A stretch of 64,000 nucleotides of DNA from Primula veris (lineage: Eukaryota; Streptophyta; Magnoliopsida; Ericales; Primulaceae), in the NCBI GenBank assembly GCA_963682055.1, contig OY821746.1:24680481-24744480 (forward strand). Reading direction: 5' to 3'. Position numbers and translations under genes: made by a program. This document shows positions 1-20,666 of the stretch, piece by piece. Below the pieces are notes generated by a model. It saw only the letters and a program-made list of their open reading frames with translations. It was not told the DNA's origin and made no database searches. Every line of letters starts with the position of its first letter. Within the stretch, counting starts at the first letter, position 1.

Positions 1-2267
1 GGCGGACACATCACGGTTATTAGGTCTATACTTTATTGGATTGATCAGCTCTTGGCTTCTACAGCTGCTTGTGCTCTTCTCAAGTATCTCACCGGAGGTT
101 TGGTGAGTGATCACAATAATTCTAGTAATATAGTACTCTACTTATTTAGATTTATTAATGGTTTGGTAGGATTACTGAAATTTTTTTTACTTGAAGATAC
201 CTTAGAATTTAGAAATGTTACCCAACTTTTTTTATAAGAAAAACTGTCTGGTTAGAACTAATTAAAGGTATGGCTTTCTTCCTTTTTATTAACAAAGTGT
301 ATCATGTAATTTCCTCACAATTTTGTTTAGAGTTACTTTTTTTGCAAATTATAAATACCCAAGAAGTATTATAATTGAAATTCGACAAAGCTGAGCCCAC
401 ATTTATAAAATATGCTTACAAAAAATTCCTCGGATTTTGCATGTTGTATGCCGTATTCAGAACGGACTGAAATGGCGGTTAAAGGTTTAAATTACTACGT
501 GATCTTGAAAAATATATTTTATGAGAGGTTTTCCTTTAAGAATAATAACTCGTCTTGTAGTCTTGGCTCATTTGTTACTATTTTTTACTGTCGAAAGAGT
601 TAAGATTAGGCTGAAAATGAATGAGGTTCAACGCAAGACAAACTAGCACGTCTTAGAAACTTAGAAAACTCAGAGAAAAATAGGTACATATAATGAGGTA
701 TAAATATTACAAATTCCAGCTAGGAACTGATAATTCTGTTTGCAGAAAGAAAGACAACTACTAATTAATAATTATCCAACATTGATTGCTACCAAGAGAT
801 ATAATTACGGGAGAGGAGTTGCTAAAGTTTATATCGAATTTCAGCGTCTAAAGTTTTCTCGGTGACCATTGGATTAGAATATAACTGTTGAGATGAAGAT
901 AAATATCCAAAAAATATCCGGCTCTATTCCGTAAAATTTTGATCTGACGTTAACCAAGCAAACTCCAACGTCTAAACTTTGTTTATAACTTCAGCAACTC
1001 CAAAATTCTATAAATAACAAAGTTAACAATCGATACCGTGTATTATTAAGGCGTAACAAATTTAACCTAAAAGGTTTATTGCTTCATGACAATATTTGAG
1101 GAAGGGTGTGCTTTTATATTACTAGTCTTTTCAACTCAAATTAACTCAAGTGGGCTGTCAATGCTTCTATTACTTAATGTTAATGTAGTACCTAATTCAT
1201 AGTCAATATCCACCCATTATATTATAAGACTCTGCTTGCAATAATAGCTATCTCATCATCCAATAATTTTAGTTCTCACTAGTGTTTCTTACATCATATA
1301 CACCTGTTGCTCATTTGTCTTTATTCCATACATTTAGGTCGTACTAATGCGGAAGGAGTAGATTCTTAGCATAAATTATTGGTTCAAGAAAAGCTTAAAA
1401 AGCTATATAATACACACACAAACTGATCATTTAGATACATATGCACAACGATACAGTCTATTTTTATTCTTTGTGTTTAGTTTTGATGCTCAGATATGCT
1501 ATATTGCTATGTGACAATTCTTAAACAAAAAACACCAATAGTTTTGATAATTAAATCCGAAAGTATGTCCTAAAAGTTATCTTTCCTTAAATGGAAATTA
1601 TCGTATATAATGTGTGCATATGTGACTCAATCTACATTCAGACATTTAAAGATAATTGGAACTCAGAAAAATATAGTCTGTGACTCTGCGTATCAGCGTA
1701 TGTATCTACATTGGGCTGCTACAACACGACCGAAATTATTTGAAGGATTTTTTTTATCGATAGATCATATTACAATAAAGCTTTGCATAGGTAATTCAAG
1801 GATTTTACTCCTTCAGTTTTCTGTTTGTCATTCTTTTCAAGTTGATGTGATAAGTTACTAACGGAGACGATCTCTTAATTATGATGCAGACAACTCCGGT
1901 ACATACGCTAGCCAGTGGAGTGGACTATACCCAAGGGGTGCTAATGGAAATTGTGCTCACATTCTCACTTCTCTTCACCGTTTATGCCACCATGGTGGAC
2001 CCAAAGAAGGGTTGTTTTGATGGGCAAGGTCCCCTTTTGGTTGGACTTGTGGTTGGGGCCAACGTCATGGCTGGTGGAGCTTTCTCAGCCGCTTCTATGA
2101 ACCCAGCCCGCTCCTTTGGGCCTGCCCTTGTGGCTGGGATATGGACCGACCACTGGGTTTACTGGGTCGGACCGCTCATAGGTGGTGGACTTGCGGGATT
2201 CGTTTACGAGAACTTTTTCATTGTTAGGTCTCATGTTGCTCTTCCAAGGGAAGAGGACACTTTCTAG
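1..2267 (+). CDS. TIP4: Tonoplast intrinsic protein (aquaporin), TIP4-type, 3' part only
   Basis: Channel protein of the vacuolar membrane that passes water and small neutral solutes. Two exons are in the window: 1-102 (already open at base 1) and 1890-2267, stop TAG 2265-2267. Intron 103-1889 has GTGAGT donor and TGCAG acceptor, phase 0. The first exon encodes the GGHIT...LLKYLTGGL segment that follows the first NPA loop, which lies upstream of the window. The second exon encodes [11 protein letters not shown], helices 4-6, and the second NPA motif in [11 protein letters not shown] (about 2095-2125) with the Arg of the selectivity filter. The C-terminus is short and acidic (PREEDTF). The wording [11 protein letters not shown] and [12 protein letters not shown] fits TIP4 better than TIP1 or TIP2 from memory. 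The ATG at 1881 is in the intron and is not a start. The 1.8 kb intron holds nothing else recognisable. Confidence 0.9.
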
Positions 2268-4092
2268 GACGTTTGCTAATTTTCTCTAAGTTCATGTATA
2301 AGTTGGTGCTTTTTGTATGTTAAATTTTCCTATCAATGTTCTCGTTTAATTAAAACTATGCGTACTGCTTTCTTCTTAAATGTTTCATGATAATAAAGAA
2401 GTTGATTCAAGTAATGTATGCCTTTTCGAGATTTATAATTAAGGATGGAACTTTTTGAACCTTATACAATTATATAGAACTTGGTTAGTGAACTTCATCG
2501 TTTTACATTTTATCGCTTTGGCAGGATATATCGATCGATAATGGCTCTAAGACATTGTTTTGATCCGAAAATAAAGACTTAAGGGTAAACTAAACGAAAA
2601 ATGACAGGTTGATGACTACTATCATGTCATTTAGATGCGGCTCCTCTAAAAGTCTCATTTTATCACCAATAGGTTCCTCACATGTTCCTTTATATCTCTC
2701 AATTTCTGCAGTATGATCATATGATAAAAAAAATGCTATAGTGAAACGGATGGAATTGATAGAATTGAAATTGCGGATACTGAGAGAAAGTTAAATACGT
2801 GAAAGCCGGTCAAATGTGAAAAAATATATGTCCGAACTTTCGATTGCATTTGCAGTTAGGCGTTTTCAGTTGTAACCACGGTTGCAACTGACGAATATAA
2901 TGAACTTAATAAAAAAACATTAACGGAGTTCGACATGATCACATTGTCAGGAACAATGATAAGACTCGAGACTTACAATATAATGACTCTCATATCTTAC
3001 CATCTATAACTCACAACTATATATCAATCTCTAAGCATCCCGCCACGAAATACATTGTATTCAACACACGAAAAATGCTAATAGGTTTTATATATAGCAT
3101 TTACAAAAGATCATAATATATATTTTCGGGTTAATTAGTCTTTGATATCTAACCAATCAGATCTTTTTTAATTCGAAATTATAAATATATTTAATTAATT
3201 TTCTTCGAGATATATTCTTTTTTATCTCCAAACAATCTTTTGTTCTTTGATGTTTACTTACTTGATAAGCAGTCTTCATTTTAAGTCTTCTAATTTTCAA
3301 TATATTATTTCTATCATTCAGAGATGACTTCAAATCATCTAAATTTGCTCAACACGTTTTGGGTCTTCTGGAATATATTTGACAAGATATTACAGAATTT
3401 GTCCATCATAGCCGGTTGCAACTGAATGCACAATTTGAACTTAATCGTTACACAATACGTGTCTGTATATTGAGAGTTTATTATGAATATATAAAAATAT
3501 ATTTTTCAATATGATGGCAAACAATATGTCACTAGAATTTCGGATCTATAACCTAACATAATGGATATTGAGACTTTTGATATGTAGGATTGAAGCATAC
3601 AAGTTTAAAACGTAATTTCAAAAAATATTATCATTTTCCATAGCTAGAAATGGAATATGCTGTAAGACAGAAAATTTAATAATCAAAGAGAGTTAGTAAG
3701 AAAAGATATGTGAATAAAAATAAATAAATAAAATTGATCGATTTATAATAAATGCTTGTTTTGTCAAATCAAATAGTAAACTTTAAATGTCGAGAAGACA
3801 TCTATCGTTGTTTGGTGAACTCAAACACTAATATAGGTAAGAGAGTCCATCCCTATTTCTGTAAAAAGCGACTCCAATAGACTCACCCGAGGTTAAAGTA
3901 GCACGACCCAATATTATATTACCGAATATCCCTGATGGATATTATACTTAAAATATATATTGTTAATTAATATGCTATTTATGATTCAAAATATAATATA
4001 TTGCAAATGTTTGGAAAATTTTCAATAGCAACAACTCAAATGATTGGTATGCGGTTTCAATTTTTAAATGAATTTGCATTCATCAGTCTTTT
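2268..4092. other. AT-rich spacer downstream of the aquaporin
   Basis: 3' UTR and intergenic DNA. A possible AATAAA signal lies near 2391. No coding exon, structural RNA or complete transposon was seen here. Confidence 0.5.
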
Positions 4093-4097
4093 ATATG

Positions 4098-4416
4098 TAT
4101 TATAATCTATGATCTTTACCATTAAAAGACTCCGTAATACTAATGATAAATATATCTTTATAAACCACATGCTCGATTATTATTTTAAACGATGTGGTAT
4201 AATTACTCTAACACTCCTCCTCGCTCGTGGCCCGACATTTCAAGGGTCCTACGAACGGACATATTAAATGGGTGGAGGTGAGTCGAATCGCTAGGTCCGC
4301 TCTGATACCATATTAGAATTCATAATCATTACCATTAAAAAGCTTCGTAATGATAAGCATGAATATCTTTTTATAAACCACATGCTCAATTATTATGTGA
4401 GATAATTACTCTAACA
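4098..4416 (-). mobile_element. TRIM element (miniature LTR retrotransposon), complete
   Basis: Two similar direct repeats, 4098-4213 and 4311-4416, flank a core of about 100 bp with no coding capacity. Read on the minus strand, the LTR starts TGTTAGAGTAATTAT and ends AATA. The next 12 bases (4299-4310) are a perfect tRNA-iMet primer binding site, TGGTATCAGAGC. A purine tract (GAGCGAGGAGGAG) precedes the second LTR. A perfect 5-bp target duplication ATATG lies at 4093-4097 and 4417-4421, which fixes both ends. Length 319 bp. Confidence 0.92.
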
Positions 4417-4559
4417 ATATGAAATTTCAGTTTTATTTTTTAAGTATTTGCGATTACTCCTGAAATGTCGTAAATTCAATTGATATATTTAAATAAACAT
4501 ATATTTATTATATACTTAAAAAATGAAGGGACAAATGACCAAAAATTATCACTTCACAA

Positions 4560-4870
4560 ACTGTAATACCAAAAACTCACTTCTTAACCTATTTATTTCC
4601 AAAATCATACCTTTTGTTCATTTCCTTTTTTTGGACTTTCGTACCCTCTTTTATTCGCACTTCCTACCATTTTTTTTTGTTTTCGGACTTCATACCCTGT
4701 TTTTTTCTAAACTTCGTACCCTTATTTTCAACCTATTTTCAGGCTTAATACCATTTTTTTAAAACTGCATACCATTTTTTTTTTCAAACGTTTATACTTT
4801 ATACCCTTCTTTCCATACTTAATACCACTTTTTTCACAATTCATTTTTTTTTTCATACTTCATATAAGAT
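4560..4870. repeat. T-rich low-complexity tract with recurring TTCATACC-like motif
   Basis: Motifs such as TTCATACCC, TTCGTACCC and CTTAATACC recur irregularly, about every 20-35 bp, separated by T runs. A related motif array occurs at 39840-40125. Short open frames here are by-products of the T-richness. Confidence 0.6.
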
Positions 4871-4934
4871 CATAGCCATTTAATCTTATAAGTCACAAAC
4901 ACAGTTCACCACCATTCTCACAAGTCATATATAG

Positions 4935-6010
4935 ATTAGCGGTAGCATCGGTTCGATATCGAACTTTTTAACTACATACCGATACCGTACCAAACTAGTT
5001 TGGTTTGAGAATTTTTATACCATTACCGAACCAAAAAGTTTGGTATATCGAACTTTCGGTATACCAAACTATTTGGTTGGTTCGGTTCGGTTTTGTTTTT
5101 ATACTAAACTTTAGAGTTTACAAGTGGTGATAGAAAAATGGTGCGTATTGGAAAAAAAAAATAGTATAAGAGCATCTACAATAGTGTTGTTATCTCTATT
5201 GTTAACTAAAATAGTTAGGTAAAAATACAATTTTTTGTCTCCATTTGTTATGTTAAATCATGTGTTATCTTTATAGATGTTAAAAAAGTTGTTAAATATA
5301 ACAATGTTTTTAATGTTGTTAATTGATGATGTGACAAACTATCATTAATTTGAACGTGAACTCTATTTCAACTATTACTATTTTAGTTCCTATTTTAGTG
5401 GGATTTACAAAATGACTAATTAATGAGATTTCAATTAATAATTAATTTTAATTAAAATTAGATAACTTTGTTAAGTTAATACACTAATGTGATGGTTAAA
5501 TTTAAGTTACACATGTGTCATTTAACATGCAATTAAATAATGACGTGTCAAAGTTAATATTGTTAAAATTAACACAACTATTATGGATGCTCTAAAGTTT
5601 TAAAAGTAGTAGATTAAAAATATTTATTTATTTATATTATTGTTACATTTATTGTTTGTTTGCGTAAAAAAATAAACAATACTAGACATTTCTAGTAAAT
5701 ATTATAAATAAAATAAAATGTTATAAGTATTCAATAGAAAAAGTAATATAAGTATATTATAACAATATTAATAATTAAGTGTATATATGTCTTTTAATTT
5801 ATTAGTCTATATACTATATTTTAATATTTCGGTTTAAATCGGTACCATACTGAACTTATTAAACGAATACCGAAACCGAACCGACTTTCAAACATCGGTT
5901 CGGTTGTACCGTACCGTAATGTCGGTATACCAAACTTTTGGTAACAACTTGATTGGTTCGGTTCAAAAAGCGATCGGTTGATACAAGTCGGTATAAAAAG
6001 TACCCCCATA
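4935..6010. repeat. CGGTTCGG/GGTATACC-rich repeat, probable non-autonomous transposon, interrupted
   Basis: Both flanks (4935-5100 and 5821-6008) are dense in CGGTTCGG, CCGAACC, CGGTATACC and their complements, giving strong self-complementarity. The middle is plain AT-rich DNA plus a nested MITE at 5170-5592. Exact ends and target duplication were not resolved. The minus-strand open frame at 5821-6009 is a product of the repeat. Confidence 0.45.
5170..5592. mobile_element. Tourist-like (PIF/Harbinger) MITE
   Basis: Terminal inverted repeats start GAGCATCTACAATAGTG on the left and, on the opposite strand, GAGCATCCATAATAGTTG on the right. A TAA trinucleotide flanks both ends (5167-5169 and 5593-5595), the target duplication expected of PIF/Harbinger MITEs. 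About 423 bp, no coding capacity, nested in the CGGTTCGG-rich repeat. Confidence 0.8.
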
Positions 6011-6309
6011 ATATAGATACAATTGTAAATATAAACGTTAAAAATATAAATATATGGAGGATTTAATCGGCGGTCACATATATGGGTAACATCCTGTTCA
6101 AGAAAAAACGATTGGCCAAGATATTATGATACATTTTTTTGCATGTTTTTTCCAAGTTTACCTAATTGTGTTTATTATTAAAATTCTAAGAGTTGCTAGA
6201 ATAAATGTAAAATAATAATTGCACAAGAAAATACTTAATAATTTAGTAAAATGTACAGTTAAATTGAAACTTACAAAAGATGAAATAACGAACCACAACC
6301 CATCATTAG

Positions 6310-6740
6310 TTAGTGTCCGTTTGGTATCAGTTTTTTCAGTCAAAAAACTGCTTTCAAAAAGCAGTAGAAACAAATTTATTTTCCAAAATATACACGAGTG
6401 TTTGGTAAAAACTTAAAAAACTAACTTTCAACATATTGATTTTTGGTATTAGCTAATAACTTTTTGCTTTTTCAATCAAAATAACTTAATAAGACATTTT
6501 TTTGATAAATTTTCATAATATCATATTTAAACGAGCAAGTAACACGTTAAATATACGAATAAAATTTTAGTTGAGATAAGATCAATATTTATTTAAATTC
6601 TTAAAATGGTGGCGAGAAAGCTATCAAAATCTCCAAAATGTGTGTTTTTTTTGTTTGCTTTTAGCTTTTCTAGTTATATTTCTCCAAAATATAGATTTTT
6701 AAAAGTTAAAAAAAACACTAATTACCAGACGTATTTTGCT
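6310..6740. mobile_element. Possible hAT-like MITE
   Basis: The left part has CCGTTTGGTATCAGTTTTTT near 6318. The right part has, on the opposite strand, a similar ACGTCTGGTAATTAGTG followed by T-rich sequence near 6738. These look like degenerate inverted ends. No clean target duplication was found, so the call is tentative. Confidence 0.3.
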
Positions 6741-7050
6741 TTTTAAAATTAAAAAACTAAAAAAGTTAAAAAAAACATGCACGTTGAACAATCCATATGA
6801 TGTATATCTAGCCGAGTTAGATAGATTTTCCACTTTGGAAAATCTATACAATCTAGGCAAACAGAAATACAATTAAAACTGTAGGACCATTATTGCACTT
6901 TAACCCCCCAAAAAATAAGGCAATAACATTAAATACGAAACGCCGTATCTATATCTCTCTGTATCTACCAACCGGAATATTGTATCTATCGATGTACCCA
7001 TTTATTTCACACTCCGTCGCAACCCCTTCTCTCTCCTCCTTCTAATTCAG

Positions 7051-7290
7051 GTATACATACATATTTATTTATACATACATATTTATTTATATATATATAT
7101 ATGTATGTTTCTATTTTTTATTTTGCGTATCGATGCTTGTTTAATTTTAATTCGCAATTAAGCATACATGGGAATATAATCGGCCGTTGATATGTTTCTA
7201 TTGTGTCTGATCCGATCTATGGTTCCTTATTTTTGCTGAATTAATTATGATTGATACTTTATATATTTATATTTGTTTGTCTCGATTCTA
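7051..7290 (+). other. Candidate 5' UTR intron of the poly(A) polymerase gene
   Basis: A pyrimidine-rich leader (CTTCTCTCTCCTCC, about 7028-7041) is followed by CAG|GTATAC at 7050/7051. A TCTAG acceptor ends at 7290, 17 bases before the ATG at 7308. A leader intron is plausible by sequence only. Confidence 0.45.
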
Positions 7291-7307
7291 GGGTTTTCTT
7301 TTCTGAG

Positions 7308-15733
<8,426 letters not shown>

Positions 15734-17410
15734 TTTCATGATCAAAATCGGCGTCTTCTAGCTGATAAGATTTTCATTTCGGGTAACAAGAGTCTAGAAA
15801 TTCATTATTATTGGGTGGGGAAGGCTGTAATGTGGAGCTCAGTGGCTGGCTGTTTATTTTGTGGTTCGTGTTTTCTTCAACGGTATTTTGCTCTCCAGAA
15901 TAGGAGGGAAAAGATAAATATTAGAAAACAAAGGAAAAAGATGGGGGCTGGAAAAACTGCAGTAAGGTTACACTGTATATTGGTCTTAACAAAAATTTGT
16001 GAGATTGTCATTTGATATTCTCATCTTTGTTGGTGTAGATGTCTTCTGCCATCCGTTTTATATTATGAATAGTTGTCTGAACTTGCTGGTTTTCTATGGT
16101 TAAGAGAGCTTAAAGGATATGGATATCTACTTGTCAAAAAAGAATTGGTAATGATGTTATCATGTATCTCTTCATACTTGTGACTTCTGTTATAATCTTT
16201 TTGTAGCTTGTGTACCGGTTATTCTGCTTTACTCCTTCCCTATGTGTCTCGTGTCGTGTGCCCTCGTTTTTGTGTTAGTTGTGTTTGGTGCCCGAATTGC
16301 ATTGCTTCCGTTAGGTCACTTCTAGTGAAGAAAAGCATCTAACTTTTTACACTATTAAACACGGACTTGTTGGATCAGACAGTACATTGGAGATGTGTAC
16401 CATTCACCAAGTGTTGGTCAAATTTCGGTTTCCAGTAAATGAGTGTATAAAAGGATGATTCTGTGTCTTGTGCGGATTATTTGTGAATTGAGGGTTTTAA
16501 CTGTAGGTGATATGGTTGTATTATAACTTATTTTTCGAATTCGTATGAAGTCTTGTCATGCCACTATTAGTTGTGGGTTAACCGTCGTGTACATGTTGAC
16601 CTTAAGTCGTATCAAATATCATATATGATCTTCTTTACCCACGACCATACGGGAGAAGAAAATACTTTAATTGAAAAAATTAGATTAAATTGTGTGGCAA
16701 AAAAGTCGCAACTTTCGTAGATTTCTGACCCCTGCAAATCAATATATTATCTTCCACTGTAAGATAGCAACCCTTGCGACTTCATCTCATACACTACCTC
16801 AATCAGTGTCATTCACTCATACCTGCCATATTGGGTACGTCGTTTTGTATCGATACTTAACCCACAACGGCCACACCACCAACTTTGACCCCTTTGACCT
16901 TTTAGCTATATGAAACCAATTTACTCAAAAGTAGATTGGTATATAACTGTATACTACAAAACTAAACACACGGAATTTGTTTGATGTAAAATAATATGCA
17001 AGACTGCAAATGCTAAATCAGTAAAACAAAATATAAATCAGTAAAACTAGAAATAAAGAAAAAAAAAGTATTCGATGAAATTAATTGTTGGACGTTACTC
17101 ATTTGTGAAACTTACGAGCCAACCGGTCGAATACTATCAAAATGAACTGATTATAGTTAGTTTGGTTATGTTTCATTTACTATTTACTAATTCGGAACAG
17201 TAACTTCACCAATTACTCATAATTGGCTCGTGTTGCATTTTCAATAAATAAACCAAACGAAACCAAATTTTGATCATCCTACAAATATAACTGCCGAGTA
17301 AGGCACGATACGATATTAAAGGAAAATGAAAAAAGGGAGGAAAAGCAGAAAAGAAGGCGATAAAACCGCCAAAAATAGCAGATTTTTAGTTAGTCGCGCG
17401 TGTCTCTCTT
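15734..17410. other. Spacer between the poly(A) polymerase and CDK genes
   Basis: PAP 3' UTR and the CDK upstream region. No gene, repeat family or RNA gene was recognised. Short frames at 15815-16015 and 16692-16913 show no family motif. Confidence 0.5.
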
Positions 17411-17413
17411 TAC

Positions 17414-17420
17414 TATAAAA
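17414..17420 (+). promoter_or_regulatory. Candidate TATA box of the CDK gene (proximal to leader copy 1)
   Basis: TATAAAA about 100 bp upstream of the CT-rich leader that ends at the GTGAGT donor at 17579. Confidence 0.4.
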
Positions 17421-17516
17421 TCTTTTGACACAGGTCCGTTACACAAACATTATAGTAATACTAGTAAAATATGCCAGTAGTATTATACTCTACTATTATA
17501 TGGAGTAGTACTTAAA

Positions 17517-19380
17517 TAAAAATCTTAGGGTTTATAAACTTGCTCACCACATCATTTCTCTCTCTCTCTACTTTCTGGGTGAGTCACTCTTTCTCTCTCT
17601 CTCTCTAATTTTTACACAATCACATTATACTCCGATTGCTTATTTATTCCACTTTATCTACACTAATTACTTTATTTGATCCTTATTATCGTCTTTATAT
17701 GCTTGATCACTAATCAACTCCGGTTTTTATAGTCATTATATAAAATGCTTATAATCGAGCTTCTAATTGTATCCATATATTAATATTAGTTTGTATGATT
17801 GATCACTGATTAACCAGCCGGGTTTTTATAGTCATTATATGTAAATGCTTATAATAATCAAGCTTCTAATTGCATGCTTATATTAATATTACATTATACT
17901 CCGATTGCTTCTATATTCAACTGTTTCTACACTAATTACTCCCTCCGTCCTAAATTGTTGGGACTATACGAAATTACGTGCAATTTTGACCGATAAATAA
18001 CTCATATCTAACTTGTCGGAATCGAATTTTTCAAAAGTTAATCACATGGTTCAAATGTTAAACTATTTGAACAAATTTTAAAAATTTAGATTTCATCAAT
18101 TTAACCACGAGATATTTGCCGGTCAAAATTGCACGTAGATTTATAGTGCCCCAATATTTTGGGACGGCGGGAGTACTTAATTGAAAATCCTTATTCTCGT
18201 CTTTATATACTTGATCACTGATTAACTCTGATTTTACTAGCCATTATATATAAAAGCTTATACGTTATAACCGAGCTTCTAATTATATGCTTATTTTAAT
18301 ATTAGTTTTTTTTTATCACAATCACATTATACTCCAATTGCTTATATTTTCCACTTTATCTACACTAACTACTTTATTTGATCCTTATTCTCGTTTTTAT
18401 ATGCTTGATCATCGATTAACTCGGCTTTTTTACTAGTCATTATAAAAAAATACAATCGAGCTTCTAATGGTATGCTTATGTTAATATTAGTTTTTTTTAA
18501 CACAATCACATTATACTCCGATTGCTTGCGTATATTACTGTATCTACCCTAATTACTTAATTTGATCCTAATTATCATTTTTATATGCTTGATCATCGAC
18601 TAACTCGGGTTTTTGGGTTTTTAGTAGTCATTGTTATTCCATATAAATGCTTATAATCGAGCTTCTTATTGTATGCATTTATTGATATTAGTTTTTTTTA
18701 ACACAATCACATTATACTCCGATTACTTGTGTATATTACTGTATCTACACTAAATACTTAATTTGATCCTCCTTCTCGTCTTTATATGCTTGATCATTGA
18801 TAAACTCGGGTTTTTATAGTCATTCTGTATAAATTCTTATAGTCGAGCGTCTAGTTGTATGCATATATTAATATTAGTTTTTTTTTTAATCCATTTGGCT
18901 ACATTTTACTCATTTATTTAGTTTGATCGTGTTAACGCCGATATTGTATGCCTTGTAACGGAAATGTAAAATTTGTTTGTTTTTTAATCTGTTATGAGTT
19001 TATCCTGTTTGGCTGCAATAAAATTCCAAAACAAAGATATTTGCATTTTGATACTTTTTTTTTTGTCTAGGAAGCACTTTTCTGTAGTTTGAAGGGAAGT
19101 TCCGTAATTTTCGATCCATGATTTTGAATATATTATCTATTTATCTTAGTAGTAAATTACTTTATAGCATCTGTAGGCTATATTTTAGTGCGTAATTAAA
19201 TGGAAGTGAATTTTATTAATAGATGCGTTATTTGGGGTGAGATTGTGTGCCATTCTGTTGCTATAGATTACCGAAATTGATTTAATTTCTATTTAATGTA
19301 CATTTGCATGCAACATAGAGTTGATTCGGCATAAATTCGATACCTAAGTTGTAAAAATTGAAGCGAGTGTGTATGTTTTT
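17517..19380 (+). repeat. CDK leader duplication, copy 1
   Basis: Contains the CT-rich leader (about 17560-17578), donor CTTTCTGG|GTGAGTCAC (intron starts 17579), six copies of a roughly 190-bp minisatellite, and a unique end segment (18885-19360) with the words TAGCATCTGTAGGC and CGATACCTAAGTTG. The whole block recurs at 19395-20666. It lies in the 5' leader intron of the CDK gene. Confidence 0.85.
17939..18173. mobile_element. Stowaway-like MITE in the CDK leader minisatellite
   Basis: Ends CTCCCTCCGTCC and GGGACGGCGGGAG are inverted. TA dinucleotides flank both sides (17937-17938 and 18174-18175). The interior is palindromic (TTTTGACCGATAAATAAC against GCCGGTCAAAATTGC). It splits one minisatellite copy. 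Confidence 0.88.
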
Positions 19381-19386
19381 ATTAAA

Positions 19387-19394
19387 TATAAATA
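19387..19394 (+). promoter_or_regulatory. Candidate second TATA box, upstream of leader copy 2
   Basis: TATAAATA about 70 bp upstream of the duplicated CT-rich leader and its GTGAGT donor at 19465. It could drive an alternative first exon. Inferred from position only. Confidence 0.3.
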
Positions 19395-20666
19395 AATAAA
19401 AACTTAGAATTTCCAATCTTGACCACTTCATCATTTCCCAAACCTCTCTCTCTCTTCTTTCTGGGTGAGTCACCGTTTCTCTCTCTCTTTTTTATTTTAA
19501 CAAAATCACATTATACTCCGATTGCTTCTATATTTCACTTTATGTACACTAATTACTTTATTTGATCCTTATTGTCGTCTTTATATGCTTGATCGTTGGT
19601 TAACTCGGGTTTTTACTAGTCATCATATATAAATGTTTATAATCAAGCTTCTAATTGTATGCATATACTAATATATTAGTTTTTATTAATCCATTTGGCT
19701 GTATTTAATTATTTTGTGTAGTTTGATCATGTTTACGCCGAGATTGTGTGCCTTCATATGCACTAATTACTTTATTTGATCCTTATTCTCATCTTTATAT
19801 GCCTGATCATCGATTAACTCGGGTTTTTAGTAGTCATTATATATAAATGCTTATAATCGAGTTTCTAATTGTATGCATATATTAATATTAGTTTTTTTTA
19901 TCCATTTGGCTGTATGTAATTTATTTGTGTAGTTTGATCATCTTTATGCCGAGATTGTGTGCCTTTATATGCACTAATTACTTTATTTGATCCTTATTCT
20001 TGTCTTTATATACTTGATCATTGATTAACTTGGGTTTTTAGTAGTCATTTCTTATAAATGCTTATAATCGAGCTTCTAATTGTATGCATATATTAACATT
20101 ATTTATTTATTTTTTTTAAATCTATTTGGCTGTGTTTAATTCATTTTTGTAGTTTGATCCTGTTTACCCCGAGATTGTGTGACTTGTGACGGAAATTTGA
20201 TTTAATTTTTGTTTTTAATCTATTATCAGTTTATCCTGTTTGGCTGCAATGAAAATCCAAAACAAAGTAATTTTGCATTTTGATACTTTTTGTTTGAGGA
20301 GCACTTTTTTGTAGTTTTAACTTTTAAGGGCAGTTCTGTAATTTTCGGTCCATTTTACGGATGCTTTACTTCTAAACGCTTGTGTGATTGTGTATTTGCA
20401 GAGTAATGTGGTGTGAAACGATATTTATCTTATTTTGTGGTAGTAAAATACTTTATAGCATCTGTAGGCTATATTTTAGTGCGTATGTCGGTGGTAGTGA
20501 ATTTTATTAACAGATGCGTTATTTGGGGTGAGATTGTGCGCCATTGTGTTGCTATAGATACCGAAATTGATTTATTTTCTTGATTAATTTCTGTTTAATG
20601 TTTATTTGCATGCAACGTAGAATTGATTCTGCATAAATTCGATACCTAAGTTGTAAAAAAGTGTTC
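19395..20666 (+). repeat. CDK leader duplication, copy 2
   Basis: Repeats copy 1 in order: CT-rich leader, donor TTTCTGG|GTGAGTCAC (intron starts 19465), three minisatellite units, then the unique end segment (20125-20665). It is shorter than copy 1 because it has fewer minisatellite units and no MITE. Confidence 0.85.

Noticed and set aside
1881..1889. ATG ATG at 1881 as start of a 128-aa aquaporin
   Set aside because: These bases are the end of an intron (TGCAG acceptor); an aquaporin cannot begin at this point, and the previous exon joins in phase.
4299..4310. tRNA gene at the TGGTATCAGAGC matches (also 45837, 46624, 56439)
   Set aside because: These are primer binding sites complementary to the 3' end of initiator tRNA; no cloverleaf is present around them.
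4523..4762. Phe-rich 79-aa frame
   Set aside because: T-rich low-complexity tract; hydrophobicity follows from TTT codons.
17622..20100. CRISPR-like array because of regular ~190-bp spacing
   Set aside because: Units are long, degenerate and lack unique spacers; eukaryotic minisatellite.
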